In this document: piece after piece, positions 10,613 to 21,150 of the stretch
Position numbering within the stretch: the stretch's first letter is position 1
Layout of the letters: each line of letters begins with the position of its first letter
Assembly (NCBI GenBank): GCA_016271365.2
Contig: CM028129.1
Coordinates: forward strand, 1,009,497,501 to 1,009,561,500
Source: Neoceratodus forsteri
Taxonomy: Eukaryota > Chordata > Ceratodontiformes > Ceratodontidae
Length of the DNA: 64,000 nucleotides
Reading direction: 5' to 3'
The notes under the pieces: generated by a model
Told to the model about the DNA's origin: nothing
The model's input: the letters and a program-made list of their open reading frames with translations, nothing else
Databases searched by the model: none
Translations under genes and position numbers: made by a program

Positions 10613-13480
10613 GTGGTCCTGATAAATGTCAGGAGCTTAGGAAATAAAATGCCTGAGCTCCAGGCGATGCTAGTTGAGGGGGAGGTAGATGTGGCAGCAG
10701 TCACTGAGATCTGGGCCACTCAAGGGCATGAGTGGGACCTAAATCTGGAGGGATACACTGTGTTCAGGAAGGATGGGGGGGTGGGGTTGTGTAGCACTGT
10801 TAGTCTGAAATGGCATGGGTATTGGAGGGGTAGAGGAGGCAGAGGGGTACGTGGAGGCTATTTGGGTCACCTTGCTGACACGGGGCGGGGGGTAAGAGAG
10901 TAAAGGTCGGAGTGATATCCAGACCGTCAGCACTGGCGGAGGTCCTGGAAGAAAGTTTGGTGGCAGATGTCGAGGGACACTGTAGATTGGGAAAGGGAAG
11001 GGTAGTGGTAATGGGGGACCTCAACATGCCAGGAACAGACTGGGGGACTATGACCTCACCAGTGGCCAGAGAGCAGAGGCTGCTGGATGTCTTCCAGGAT
11101 GCGTTTCTGACGCAACAGGTGGGTGAGCCAACTAGGGAGGCCTGGACACTGGACATGGTCCTGGCGGACAGTGATCAGATTAGAAGCCTAGAGGTGAGGA
11201 ACCCGATGGCTGGGAGTGATCATGCCACAGTCTGGTTCTTCTGGACGTAGGGGGGAGGAAAGCCGAACAAGGACGGTAGTAACTGATTTTAGGGGTGCAG
11301 ACTTCAGATGGGAAGGATCCTTAAAGATCATCTGGACAGGATAAGGCCAGATATGGATGCTGACAGCAGGTGGGGGATCATTAGGAGGGGAATACAGGAG
11401 GTTACCAGATCCTGTGCAAGGGAAAGGCATAAGTTCAGTAAGGTCAGAAAACCCTGCTGGTGGACCCGGGAGGTAGTGAGGGAAAAGAAGGCGGCCTATA
11501 GGCGTTTCAAGTGCTCAAGGAATGAAAGGGATCAGGAGGAATATGAGCTGACAGCCAAGAGAGTCACCAGGGTGGTGAGAGCAGCTAAGGCAAAAAAAGA
11601 GCAGTTCTTGGCCGGTGAGATCCAGAGGGGGGGACAAGGGGTTCTTTAGATACATAGGGGAAAAAAGGAAAGTAAAGGAGCAGATCAGCAAGATAAGGAT
11701 AGGGGATGGTTGGGCACAGGAGGCAGGGGAACAGGCAGAAACCCTAAATGAGTACTTTGCCTCAGTTTTTACCGGGGGGGATGGAGGGGCTAGGTCTTGT
11801 GAGGGGAGTGGAGGCAAACCGGAGCAAGGAGTGGGAATGGTAGAGATCAGGGTCTCTGATGGGTCTGGGGAAATGGAGTGGCCACCACAGACAGGTGGGG
11901 GTCCAGCAGTGCAGGGTGACAAAGGGGAGGACATGGAGGCTGAAATCCCAGTAGAGAGAGTTAGGGAAGCCCTCAGGTCCTTTCGGACGGAGAAAGCACC
12001 TGGGCCAGATGAGATGTATCCCAGGGTGCTGAGAGAACTGGCAGATGTCCTGGCAGTCCCTCTAGTGGAGCTTTTTCAGCATCTCTCTGAGAACTGGGTG
12101 GGTGCCCCAAGACTGGAGGGTGGCCCATGTCATGCCGATCCACAAGGGGGGGATCAAGAGAAGAGGTTGGAAATTACAGGCCCGTTAGCGTGATGTCAGT
12201 GGTCGGCAAGGTGATGGAGGGTATTGTCAAGGAAAGGCTAGGGGGGTTACTGGAGCAAACTGGGTACTTTGATGGTAGGTGGCATGGCTTTGTCACGGGA
12301 AGATCGTGCCAGACAAATCTTGTTGAGTTCTATGATTGGGTGATGAGGGCCCTGGACCAGGGCAGGCCAGTGGACATCCTCTTTCTGGACTTTAGCAAGG
12401 CGTTTGATTCTGTACCCCACCGTGGTCTGCTGGCTAAGCTGAAGGAAATGGGGGTAGGGAAACAGTAAGATGGATAGCAAATTGGCTCTCTGAGCATACT
12501 CAGAAGGTGGTGGTTGGAGGGGTAGCCTCATCCCCTAGGTGGGTTACTAGTGGGTTCTCCAGTGGTCAGTGCTGGGGCCACTCCTGTTCAATGCCTATAT
12601 CTCAGACATCAGAAGGGGGATCAGGAGTGAGATGAGTCTCTGCAGATGACTCAAAACTAGGTGCAGTGGTGGATGGGGAGGAGGGGAAGGTGACCATGCA
12701 GGAGGACCTGGAGGCTCTGGAAAGGTGGTAGGAAAAATGGAAACTAAAATTGAATGTGGAGAAGTGCAAGGTTCTGCACCTGGGAGTCAGAAGTCCAGGC
12801 TAGGGGTATACCCTGGGAGGAGACATGATTCAAGTCACAGAAGGTGAGAGGGACCTGGGGGTAGTGGTAGATATCAAAACGAACAACTCGGAGACCTGTA
12901 GGAGGGCAGCGGCAAGGGCAAATAGGACGCTGGGATGCATCGCCAGGGGGATTACCTCCAGAAAGTTGGAAATGATCCTTTCACTGTACAACTGCTTGGT
13001 TAGGCCACACCTCGAGTATTGTGTACAGTTTTGGAGACCACAGTTAAAGAGGGACATAACACTCCTAGAGAGGGTCCAAAGGAGGGCATCCAAAATGATC
13101 TGGGGCCTGGGGGAGAGGACCTATGTGGAGAGGCTCAAGGAGCTCGACATGTACGCCCTGGAGGAGAGGAGGGACGGGGGGCATGCTAGAGGTCTTTAAG
13201 TACATAAAAGGGATCAATAAAGGAGGCCCAGTCAGGGTGCTCCAAAGGAGGGAGGGTGGGGCAACAAGAGGGCCCGGGTGTAAGCTGGAAGGGGGCAGAC
13301 TCAGAGGGGAGAGGAGGAGATGTTGTTTCACTGAAAGGGTGGTGGAGCCATGGAATGCACCACCCAGGAAGCTGGTAGAGGTGGAGACTGTGGACGAGTT
13401 TAAGAGGGGATGGGACAGGTACAGGGGGAGGGTAAATCTGACAAGGCCCAATACAGGTGAAACGACTGGGAGGGTATAAA
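10613..13480 (+). pseudogene. CR1-A ORF2: AP endonuclease and reverse transcriptase
   Basis: The order is endonuclease, linker, RT and C-terminal region. The endonuclease shows INVRSLGNKMPELQA, VAAVTEIWA, VVVMGDLNMPGTDWG (about 11,008) and SDHATVWF (about 11,214). A basic linker (KPCWWTREVV, FKCSRNERDQEEYEL) leads to EKAPGPDEMYPRVLREL, NYRPVSVMSVVGKVMEGI, DILFLDFSKAFDSVPHRGLL and the catalytic box, here SADD (12,639-12,650) with the usual Phe replaced. Then come DLGVVVDIKTNNSETCRR, RPHLEYCVQFWRP and YALEERRDG. Indels near 12,130, 12,470 and 13,190 and stops make it inactive. Confidence 0.85.
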
Positions 13481-13575
13481 CTTGTATGGCACACAATCGG
13501 CCTCAGTGCGGGTGCTGAAAATCGAGCAGACTCGAGAGACCATTAGGCCTATTCTGCTGGCATTTTAGTATGTTA

Positions 13576-14903
13576 GGTGGTCCAGAGTTGTAGTCCCATC
13601 AACGTCAAGTAAAGTGGGTGATGTTTTCATTTTTTTTCCCTTGTAAGCTCTTTGATATTATTTTAGAAAGCTTTACCATTACCCCACGTGTCAAGTAAGC
13701 ACTCCCTTGTAGTATTTATTTTTCTCAAGGCAGACGGACCTTGTGCAATCATTCCGTGCTCTTTTGAATTTCTGAATGTCCGATAGCGTGCTGGTGGTGC
13801 TAACCTGATGCCAGAGGTGGTCCCTAGATTTCATATGAGGTAATAAATCTGCAGAGAGCCAGGGGTTGCAAGGGCCTTTGATTATCCGCCTTTTTAGGGG
13901 TGCATGGGAGTCGCAGACAGCATTAAAGGTGTTGATGAAATAATCAAGTACTGTGTTGACATCCTTCGCACTGTCGATGGGAGTCCAATCTTGCACTCTA
14001 AGGAGAGATTTGAGGGGTTCAAGATGACCCCGTGCTAGGACCCTGCTGGTGATTGTCTTTGGTGGAGGTTTGTCCACACACAGATGACGGGAATGGTCAC
14101 TGAGCATGTCCGGGAGGATTGTAGTGTAGCAATGCGATCAGGATGACTGATTAGGACCCAATCCAGTAGGCTGCTTGATCCTGTTTTGTAGTTGGATCTA
14201 GTCGGGGAGTTAACCAGCTGGGAAAAGTTTGCTGCAGAGACGGCGTCCCTAAAACTCCCATTCTCACGTGCAAGCCAATTAATATTAAAATCTCCCATCA
14301 GAATGAATACTGAGTCAGGGGGTTGGTCTCTGATAAAGTCCATGACCGAACTGAGACCCCTCCTCTGTTCTTTAGGAGAGATGTACAGTGATGCTACAGT
14401 AAGTGCCTTATTATGGGCACCTAGCAGAATTTTGATTTCTAGTGTTTGTGTGGTTGAACCAGCAGTAGGTACCGGCAGGGTGTGTCCCATGAGTGGCTCT
14501 TTGAGACAGATTGCACATCCCCCTCCTGTCTTGGTAGTCCTGTCTAGTCTGAAGATGGTGCAACCTGGCAGGGCCATAGCCATGTCAGGAATTTTTGGTG
14601 CGAGTCATGTTTCAGCAATTGTCAGGATGTCAGGATTGTGTTGGTTAACAAGGACTTGTAGAGCATCCAGTTTAGGGAGGAGACTGCAGATGTTCATAGC
14701 TGCTAAAGTAACTAACCCCGGCCGCATTAAAGAGGCTGCCTTACGTGGTGGGCTGGGGCCAGGGTTTGGGTGAATATTTCCAGACAGCAGTAACAACATA
14801 AGTATAAGTTTGAGCAGGCATAATTTTAACTGCCTGTAGGTAAGTCTTGCCATCCTCCTCTGTCTGGTGTCCCAGCTTAGTAGTTGTTGGCATTCCCAGA
14901 GGG
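13576..14903 (-). mobile_element. Rex1/L2-type LINE R2, 5' half (2A-like leader, endonuclease, linker)
   Basis: From 14,853 leftwards the minus strand encodes a leucine-rich leader ending in NPGP, then MNICSLLPKLDAL, NQHNPDILTIAET, GGGCAICLKEPL, ASLYISPKEQRRG, FILMGDFNINWLARENG and SLLDWVLISHPDRI. This is an AP-type endonuclease; the SDH block is disrupted. An EN-RT linker follows (CNPWLSADLLPHMKSRDHLW, RARNDCTRSVCLEKNKYYKG). The RT continues at 8,870 and below once the intervening CR1-A is removed. The right edge at about 14,903 joins CR1-C sequence. Confidence 0.8.
14755..14853 (-). other. 2A-like NPGP motif behind a hydrophobic leader in LINE R2
   Basis: A Met at 14,853 starts a short basic segment, a run rich in Leu and Ile (LLKLILMLLLL), and then SGNIHPNPGP, with NPGP at 14,755-14,766. 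Translational 2A sequences end in D-V/I-E-x-NPGP. Here Asn replaces Asp and His replaces Glu, so activity is doubtful. Related wording lies at 56,231-56,284 in LINE R1. 2A-like sequences at the N-terminus of AP-endonuclease LINEs are known from other animals. Confidence 0.6.
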
Positions 14904-15327
14904 TGGGCATGAGGAGAGACTAAGGGACCTCAATATGTATTCACTGGAGGAGAGGAGAGAGCGGGGGGACATGATTGAAACTTTCAAGTACCTCAAGGGC
15001 ATAAACAAAGTGCAGGTGGGGGACCTTTTCCAATGTAGAAAAAGTACTAGAACAGTGGGGCACAATATGAAATTGGAGGGGGGTAGATTAAGAGGTAATG
15101 TGAGGAAGTTTTTGTACACGGAAATGGTAGTTGACGCTTGGAATAGTCTGCCACAGGAGGTAGTGGAGGCAAGCACAGTGCAGGGGTTTAAGCATGCCTG
15201 GGACAGGCACAAGCGAACCTTGTGGGGGGGGGAGGGAGTGATGAAAAGCCATTAATCACATAGGGTCAGTGACCACATACAATGTATAGGGCCTGACGGC
15301 CCTTATCAGCCGACAATTTCTATGTTT
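14904..15327 (+). mobile_element. CR1-C LINE, 3' terminal part (right half of the element at 5,965)
   Basis: The plus strand reads EERLRDLNMYSLEERRERGD, then MIETFKYLKGINKVQVGDLF, GHNMKLEGGRLRGNVRKFLY, VVDAWNSLPQEVVEASTVQG and HAWDRHKRTLWGG. The 3' UTR ends in cttatcagccgacaatttctatg. This is the direct continuation of QSLHHRTY at 6,612, so LINE R2 (with CR1-A inside it) sits in one CR1-C. The 3' end is split by a SINE whose target duplication is aatttctatgttt at 15,315-15,327 and 15,875-15,887. Confidence 0.85.
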
Positions 15328-15874
15328 GTTTCTTGTTTTTTTTTTATGATCTTTTTATCCCCCTACGTGCCCCAATGTCCCTCACTCCTTCAGGCTGCCA
15401 AGTTCCCTGACTTACTTCTACTATCTCCTGCTGAGCCACTCCTCCAACCTCACATCGCAGCTGGCCCCGAGTATCCCGTGACGCAACCTTTCTCACCAGT
15501 AATCCCCTCCGAGGGGAATGCACCAGGAGGAGGTTACCAACGCACTGTTAGTAGGTTCGGGGTGCTGCTGAGGCAGAGAGAGGGCTCCCTGGAAGACTTT
15601 GGTGGTAGCGGAGCACGGCAGCCATCATCCGGCGGACCACTGGAGCCGTTTCCGGTTTTCTGGGTTCCCCATCGTGCGACTCATGCTGTGCCTCCAGTCT
15701 CCACTGAGGGCCGCTGCCAAGCGAGGCCTTCTACAATCCCACCCCAGGATAGGAGAGCAGTCCTTCGGATGCTCGATCCTATCCTCCCCCCAAGTCCGTT
15801 CCCGAACCTGGGTCACCGGCGTGGTTTGAGGTAAGGCACCAGCGTCTCAACCCTCTACACCACCGGGCCGACAT
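15328..15874 (-). mobile_element. tRNA-headed SINE (long form), minus strand
   Basis: Read on the minus strand it starts with a pol III-like head (ggcccggtggtgtagagggt, tgagacgctggtgccttacc, then ggttcgggaac as the B-box position). It runs through about 500 bp of GC-rich body and ends in an A-tract (T-run at about 15,336-15,345). A 13-bp target duplication (aatttctatgttt) flanks it. It shares head and body wording with the copies at 16,438, 24,985, 47,750 and 58,610. Any frames within it are not genes. Confidence 0.8.
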
Positions 15875-15894
15875 AATTTCTATGTTTCTAAGAT

Positions 15895-16210
15895 TAGTTG
15901 AACTAATTGAATACCACCAAGGCAGTGGGACTTGGCAAACTGCGGTCGAGTGTGCTGTGGAAGCAAGAACTCAAGGTGGAAGGTCCAGTTACAAATATTT
16001 TTACTAAAATATTTAAAAAATACAAGATTCCAAGAGATTGGAATGATGCAACCCTGGTTCCAGTATATAGAAAAGAAAGTAGGGTGGGCATGGAAAATTC
16101 AACCAGGTAACCTGACATCAGTCGTATAGCAGAGGAAAAGATGATGGAAGCTATAAAGAAATAAATTAAGAACTTCTTATCAAGCTAGGCATGATACAGG
16201 GGTAGAAGTT
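15895..16210 (+). pseudogene. CR1-like (CR1-D) reverse transcriptase fragment
   Basis: The plus strand reads KAVGLGKLRSSVLWKQELKV, TNIFTKIFKKYKIPRDWNDA, TLVPVYRKESRVGMEN and then MMEAIKK. This matches the RT entry region of CR1-type LINEs (K-G-PDGL...V-P-DW...A...PV-KKG...NYRP), with GLGKL in place of GPDGL. It is more diverged than CR1-A, B or C and resembles the pieces at 58,385-59,570. 16,211-16,370 shows nothing recognisable. Confidence 0.65.
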
Positions 16211-16370
16211 TTGTACCTGCACTGCAATGCATGTAGCCAAAAAGTTTAACGTGCACCAGAAACAGGTTATCTGCACTGGTCCAAAAAACATAAGTTAAAC
16301 TAAGAGAAAAATACTAAAAATTGTAATACATTTCTTCACACACTTGATTTTCCCTGCCTAATTAACCACT

Positions 16371-17121
16371 ATTTGGCTTCCCAGTCATTGCTCAGTCAAA
16401 AACAAGGAGTCTTGTTGCTCAGGATAAAATCCATTTTGGCTTGGCGGCACTGATGGTTGAGGAACTGGATGCTACACCTCACGCTACGCCAGCACCTGGG
16501 TTCGGGAATGGACTTGGGTCACCAGATGTTGGCTGGGGGAGGTAGGACTACTGCGTGTCCCAATGGATGCTCTCCTCTGGGGGGGTGGATTACCGGGCAG
16601 CAATGCTTGCAAGCGTTGCTGACTGTGGAAGCATGGGCCGCAAGGCGCTACGGCTCTTTAAGGGAGTCAAGGGTGGGAGGTGCCGTGACGCTGACTGTGG
16701 CATGAGCAGCACGCCGTATCGCCTGGACGTAAGTCTTTCATGTCAGCGCCCTTGGGGTAGGGACGAACCGTGAGGAAAAAAAAAAAGGGCAAATCTCCCG
16801 GTATCGTGCAGCATGAGGTTGGGTTCCTAGTACATCGGGACCCAGCTGACAAGACCAGAGGAAAAGGTTCCTCTGGGCCGAGACCAGGAGGAAGTAAAAA
16901 CAAATCCATTTTATTGGTAATCCATAAAACCAGCTAGCACCATCAACCAAAGTTGAAATAAAACCAACTAGCACCATCAACAGAAGTTGAAATAGGCACC
17001 CCTCCCTATTTCAGCTTTGGTTGATGGTGCTAACTTGTTTTATGGATTACCGATAAAATGGATTTTATCTTGAGCAACGAGACTCCTTGTTTTTGACTGA
17101 GCAGTGACTGGGAAGCCAAAT
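16371..17121. mobile_element. Foldback (long-TIR) element split by a SINE
   Basis: The left end (atttggcttcccagtc...ctcagtcaaaaacaaggagt) is the reverse complement of the right end (actccttgtttttgactgag...gactgggaagccaaat, to 17,121). The inverted match continues through ggtaatccataaaac and agcaccatcaaccaaag. Removing the SINE at 16,438-16,901 and one 11-bp target copy leaves about 275 bp that folds almost end to end. The left arm holds a tandem 34-bp duplication (about 16,924-16,991). There is no transposase. It is a non-autonomous foldback or MITE-like element of unknown superfamily. Confidence 0.75.
16438..16901 (+). mobile_element. tRNA-headed SINE, plus strand
   Basis: It starts ggcttggcggcactgatggt, with the B-box position at ggttcgggaatgg (about 16,500). 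The GC-rich body includes a short A-run at 16,777. It is flanked by the perfect 11-bp duplication aaatccatttt (16,427-16,437 and 16,902-16,912). It interrupts the left arm of the foldback element and is therefore younger. Confidence 0.8.
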
Positions 17122-18420
17122 TTTCTTCAACTGTAAGTAAAATATTTTTTGGCTCCGGTCTTTAGTATGTTTTGAGCCGCCTGGCTGCTTGTTTGTTTGT
17201 TTGTTTGTTTACCGCTATACACATTGATTAAGGACATCTGCACTAGATGGATTACCCATCCTCCTTCACACACTTTTCTTCTCCATGAGAGCTGTATTTG
17301 AATTGCGTCAGTGAACTGTGTTGTCTCACATCTCAAGACTCTGCCTCTATCCTGAATTCTGGGCTTTTATTACTGCTGAACCACGCCCCTCACACAGTTT
17401 TACCCAATTGTTGGATGATCTTCACAGCAAAAAAGAAAAACAAATGCTCTCCTCATTAGCCACTCAGTATTGACTTCTCAGCAGTCACATAATCTCCTTC
17501 TGTAAACCATGTGAGTTTACTTATTTTTAGCGACAGTGACAGTACTCTCATGATTGGTTGCTAGAGAGCCTCCCTCTTCTCACACAAATATTACCCAGCA
17601 GTGCCAGTCACTGTGCTAACCCAGAGACAAAGTGTGAAGTGAATGAGTGAGTGATTGAAAGCAGGCACTCCTAATCCGAATCTGCCCTTGCCCGTTGGCA
17701 TGATTGGATCTGGCATGCTGCGATTTCTCATCTCTCCAGGGATTTATTTAACTCTAAAAATTGATTAGCGTTTTGCTCATAAAAGTGCTAAATCTTTGTG
17801 AAAATGCATAGCTCTTGCCTCACTGTGTTAAACAAACACAGCACTTCTAGAAAATCTATATAAATACTTTCTGTACAGTTAGTATAGTCCCAAGAAAAAA
17901 CTGCTAATCAATTATTTAAATCCCTGCTCTCTCTCTCTGCGCTCTCCTCTGTTAGTCACACTGAGTGACACACACAAGCAGCGCAATCAGTCTTGGAGGA
18001 AGAAAAATTCTAGCTTACGCTCACTCCTGGTTTAGCCACACCACCCCCAACCCCACCCCAGGCATCAGCTGCAGCTTACAGTGTGGTGGTGTTCCTGAAG
18101 TCTGTGTGATTTTAAAAATAAATAAATAAAAGAAAAAAGTGCTTTCTCCCACTCCGTCCCACATTCTCCCAGGCACTGCAGTGACTGCAAGCAGAGTGCA
18201 ACAAGTCTCTGGCACCAGGCTCAGTGTTACATGCACTGTGGTGCATGCAAGGGACAATACTACATGCACTAGCCTGTTCCTGCTTGCACAGATAACAGGT
18301 GCTGTATGTTAATTTTGACCCCTGGCATGACAGAGAAAAGCCAGCACGGTTTTGTTATGGGGTGGCATTGTTTGATTTACTTGTTGAGTTTCTTCAAACC
18401 AGTTAGTAAACATTTGTATG
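17122..18420. other. No recognisable gene or repeat family
   Basis: About 1.3 kb of AT-leaning sequence. A short TTTG microsatellite lies near 17,185-17,210 and a small A/T-rich patch near 18,112-18,136. No frame carries known domains. It could be unique intergenic sequence or an old repeat beyond recognition. Confidence 0.4.
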
Positions 18421-18660
18421 CTGGGAAACTATTGGATATTGTATCTTAGTTTTTAGCGAGCCATTTGCCATGGTACCACGTACTAAATAAGGGAATAAAT
18501 GGCAGGATACTGAGCTAGATTAGAAGCTGGTTATCTGGAAGGAGACAGTGTGTGAGAATAAATAGCTTCTATTCTGACTAGGGGTACAGAGTGGAGTTCC
18601 TCAGGGATCAGTTTTGGGACCAGGATTAAATCTGTGCATTGATGATCAGACAGATGGCTA
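18421..18660 (+). pseudogene. Small CR1-like RT fragment
   Basis: Near 18,592 the plus strand reads [15 protein letters not shown], the conserved block just before the RT catalytic box. Upstream there are remnants compatible with the preceding CR1 region (LEAGYLEGDSV). It is too short and diverged to assign to a subfamily. It abuts the left terminal repeat of DIRS-2 at about 18,733. Confidence 0.55.
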
Positions 18661-18732
18661 CAGTAGTCAGACAGACAGATTGATAGTTTATTTACAAATG
18701 GTTTTCTCTGTTGCTTCATGTTTTCAGTGGGT

Positions 18733-18860
18733 AATTACTATACATGGATAATGTGCTCCGCCACTGGGGTGGTGGTACAGTGCAAAAACAGTAACCCAGC
18801 ATAGAACCCTGGGATCATGAACATTCCAGATACAGCAGTTACTCCGTTTCAGGTGTACCA
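18733..18860 (+). repeat. Left inverted terminal repeat of DIRS-2
   Basis: About 115-130 bp align in inverted orientation with 50,340-50,460, with scattered mismatches. Shared blocks include taatgtgctc, gtggtaca, cattc-agatacagcag and tactc-gttt. The right repeat extends further outward than the left, as in DIRS-1. Confidence 0.75.
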
Positions 18861-20026
18861 CTGAAGAGGTAGCATGCATAAAGCAGAGCACTTGGGAAGA
18901 TTAGCTTTTTCTGTGTAATATTATTTTCCCTGTTGGATTGGGCAACTCGGGGGCTGATTTGGGCTACCTGGTTACAGGGAGCACCCTTAAATTTGGAAAT
19001 CATGCCAGTTTAGCTGCGACTTTCAAATTAACTAACGTGCTACCTAACTTCCATTCTAGTGCCTACACTACCTGAATGGGGATCACTTGCCACTTACAGG
19101 GTGTCAGGTTTGTTAAGACTACTGTTAGAGCCTTAAGCTTGTGCCTCAGGTAAGAGTTGCCTTCCTTTGCGGGTTGGGGAACAAATTAGGCCCCCCAGCA
19201 CCAACAGTGTGGGTTGCTTGCCCCCCCACACACACTTAGGTAGGTAGTTTTGTTTATTATTTTGTTTGGGTGTGCATTTTTCTACTTTTCTGCAGGTTTC
19301 CATGCCTTTTTTTCCCTCCGTGATTGTGATCCTGCTTGTCTTGTGAGGACCAGCTGCTTGAAGGGGCTGTTTGCTTTATTTTTCTGTAACCCTCCCTTCC
19401 CGTTCAGGGGCTTATCTGTTTGCTCCCTCGGTGGCTTCCCTTGGTTGGTTTTCCCTCGTTCTGGTCTCCCGTTTCTCCTGTTTTCCCCTTGTGTCCACTG
19501 CATTCCTGGCACACTCCCCCAGTTGCCACTGGATCTTCCCTCCGGCCCCCGTGGTGTTGTTAGCTTAGAACAGGGCTGGAGGATCTAGGTTGAAGAGCTG
19601 CCACTCTGTTTTGCAGGGCGGCGATCTGCACATATGCAGAAGTGCATTTAGTTTTTGGCCATTCATGCGGCCATAGGGGAGAACGGGGACCGAAGACCTA
19701 GAGGAGGCAAAGGAAAGGCAGCAATAGTTTTTTTGTTTTGTTTTTTGAAAGAGCGTTATTGAGCGCTTGAGAATAAGGGTGCAACCTCATTAATATTCAT
19801 GAGGTGGCGTCAATATGAATGAGTTGAGCATGCCAAGCACTTGGGGGAAGCAATTACGGCGCTAGCAACAGGCGAAAGAATAAATAAAATATTTAAATGG
19901 TGAAGGGGGTTAACAGAAGAAGGGGGCTGCCACAAAATGGTGAGGCTGCTGTGTAATAAAGATGTTTATTCTGACTGCACGGACTCTTGACAAGTTTTGA
20001 CACTGTGAATGAAGTACATAGAGAAT
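18861..20026. other. DIRS-2 5' region and unassigned sequence
   Basis: The first part should be DIRS-2 leader by position. A T-rich stretch near 19,235-19,315 resembles the leader upstream of DIRS-1 gag. I see no gag domain here. An open frame at 19,250-19,588 has no recognisable motif. From about 19,320 on the sequence may belong to a later insertion. Confidence 0.35.
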
Positions 20027-20160
20027 AAAGTATAGGATGATGTGTGTAATGAGAAGTTTACACACACCTGAGTGGTTAGATGCTCATAGGGGTTTATGTT
20101 AGCATCTAACCATGAGGGTGTGTGTAAACTTCAAGTTTAAACACATCACCCCATATTTTA
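20027..20160. mobile_element. Short foldback MITE
   Basis: A near-perfect hairpin of about 134 bp. The left arm has gaagtttacacacacct and tggttagatgct; the right arm has agcatctaacca and gggtgtgtgtaaacttc. The outer ends (tataggatgatgtg and catcaccccatat) also pair. The loop is a few bases of tttatgtt. No coding capacity. Superfamily not determined. Confidence 0.75.
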
Positions 20161-21150
20161 TTTTATACAATTGCTGGGTTTGCCTTTTTCACCACAGCAG
20201 TCATATAAAATGAATGCAGGTTCCAGAGCGCTCCGCAGTCCCATTTGCTTTCAGTATGCGGTCGTTTTCGATTTTATTTTAAAACTTTTTCAGTCAGCAG
20301 CGAGAAGATAAGTTTTCCCCGTCGTGGTACATTTTCTGTTTTAAAATGTACTTACCGCAGAGTCCTAATGGCAGTTGGGTCTCTGCAGAACAAACAAAAC
20401 GTCCGGCCGCAGTCTGAGAAGAGCTGCAGCGGGGCATGCGCAGAGTGAGGGAAACCGTATGCGTGTTTGCTGTTTATAAATGCTCCTTTATAACGGCAAA
20501 TTACACCACAGTTTCCCTATGGGAAAAAGGCAAGGCCAGTTATTATAAAGGGATTATGCATGGACTGCCTGGGGACAGTTCAAAACATCAGCAGCGACTA
20601 GCATGGGGACCAATAAAAATGTTAAATGCTGCAAACGTTGGAAAGGGAAAAGGGACTGCTATTTATCTGTGGGGCCAATAAAGATAAAAATGTTTATTTC
20701 TGCTGCAGGAATATTTTAAAGTTGGGAATGTGTCTGGACTTCAGTGGGACTGTTTCAGCAGCCCTGATTGCAGCTATGTGAGTTCCATTCAGTCAATTAA
20801 AGGGCCAGGATTTGGGAAAAGACGTCTGGGACTGTTTTCTGGACTTATGGGGAAAAAAGCTGGGGAAAGTTTATGCGCCTTTTTCCATGACCAATCGGGC
20901 ATCGAGGGAGCTTCATGCATATTAATTTTTGGAAGGGACAGTGAATGCTGCCAATTTGAAGCTGCCAGAGAGCTCCAAGAACCCAAGGACTGTTTGGTTT
21001 CTGGGTCAGTTCAGCTGGAACCCCTCCAGAGGGAGGGGGGCTCCAGCCCCAGTGCAGAAGATGGGGCTGCAAGGCTGGGAAAGTGCCTGCCTGGGGGTTG
21101 CCAGCAGCTTGTCCCCCACCGTTACACTGGCAGCACTTTTACCTGGCAAA
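20161..21150. other. Unassigned sequence
   Basis: About 1 kb without recognisable domains. It includes polyadenylation-like aataaa motifs (about 20,680) and an open frame (20,730-21,203) with no family signature, which overlaps the start of LINE R3. It may be part of one larger unknown insertion in DIRS-2. Confidence 0.35.

Larger units (their letters stand above)
8871..13575 (+). mobile_element. CR1-A LINE, nearly full-length
   Basis: This is the most complete CR1 in the window: a G-rich, purine-rich 5' region, an ORF1 with an esterase domain, an ORF2 with endonuclease and RT, and the CR1-A 3' end (ctggcattttagtatgttag at about 13,555-13,575). It interrupts the minus-strand LINE R2, whose endonuclease-linker half is at 13,576-14,903 and RT half at 6,613-8,870. 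The exact 5' boundary is uncertain: 8,871-9,500 has no clear coding and may be 5' UTR. A further CR1-A is at 42,421-45,223 and a truncated one at 3,571-5,495. Confidence 0.8.
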
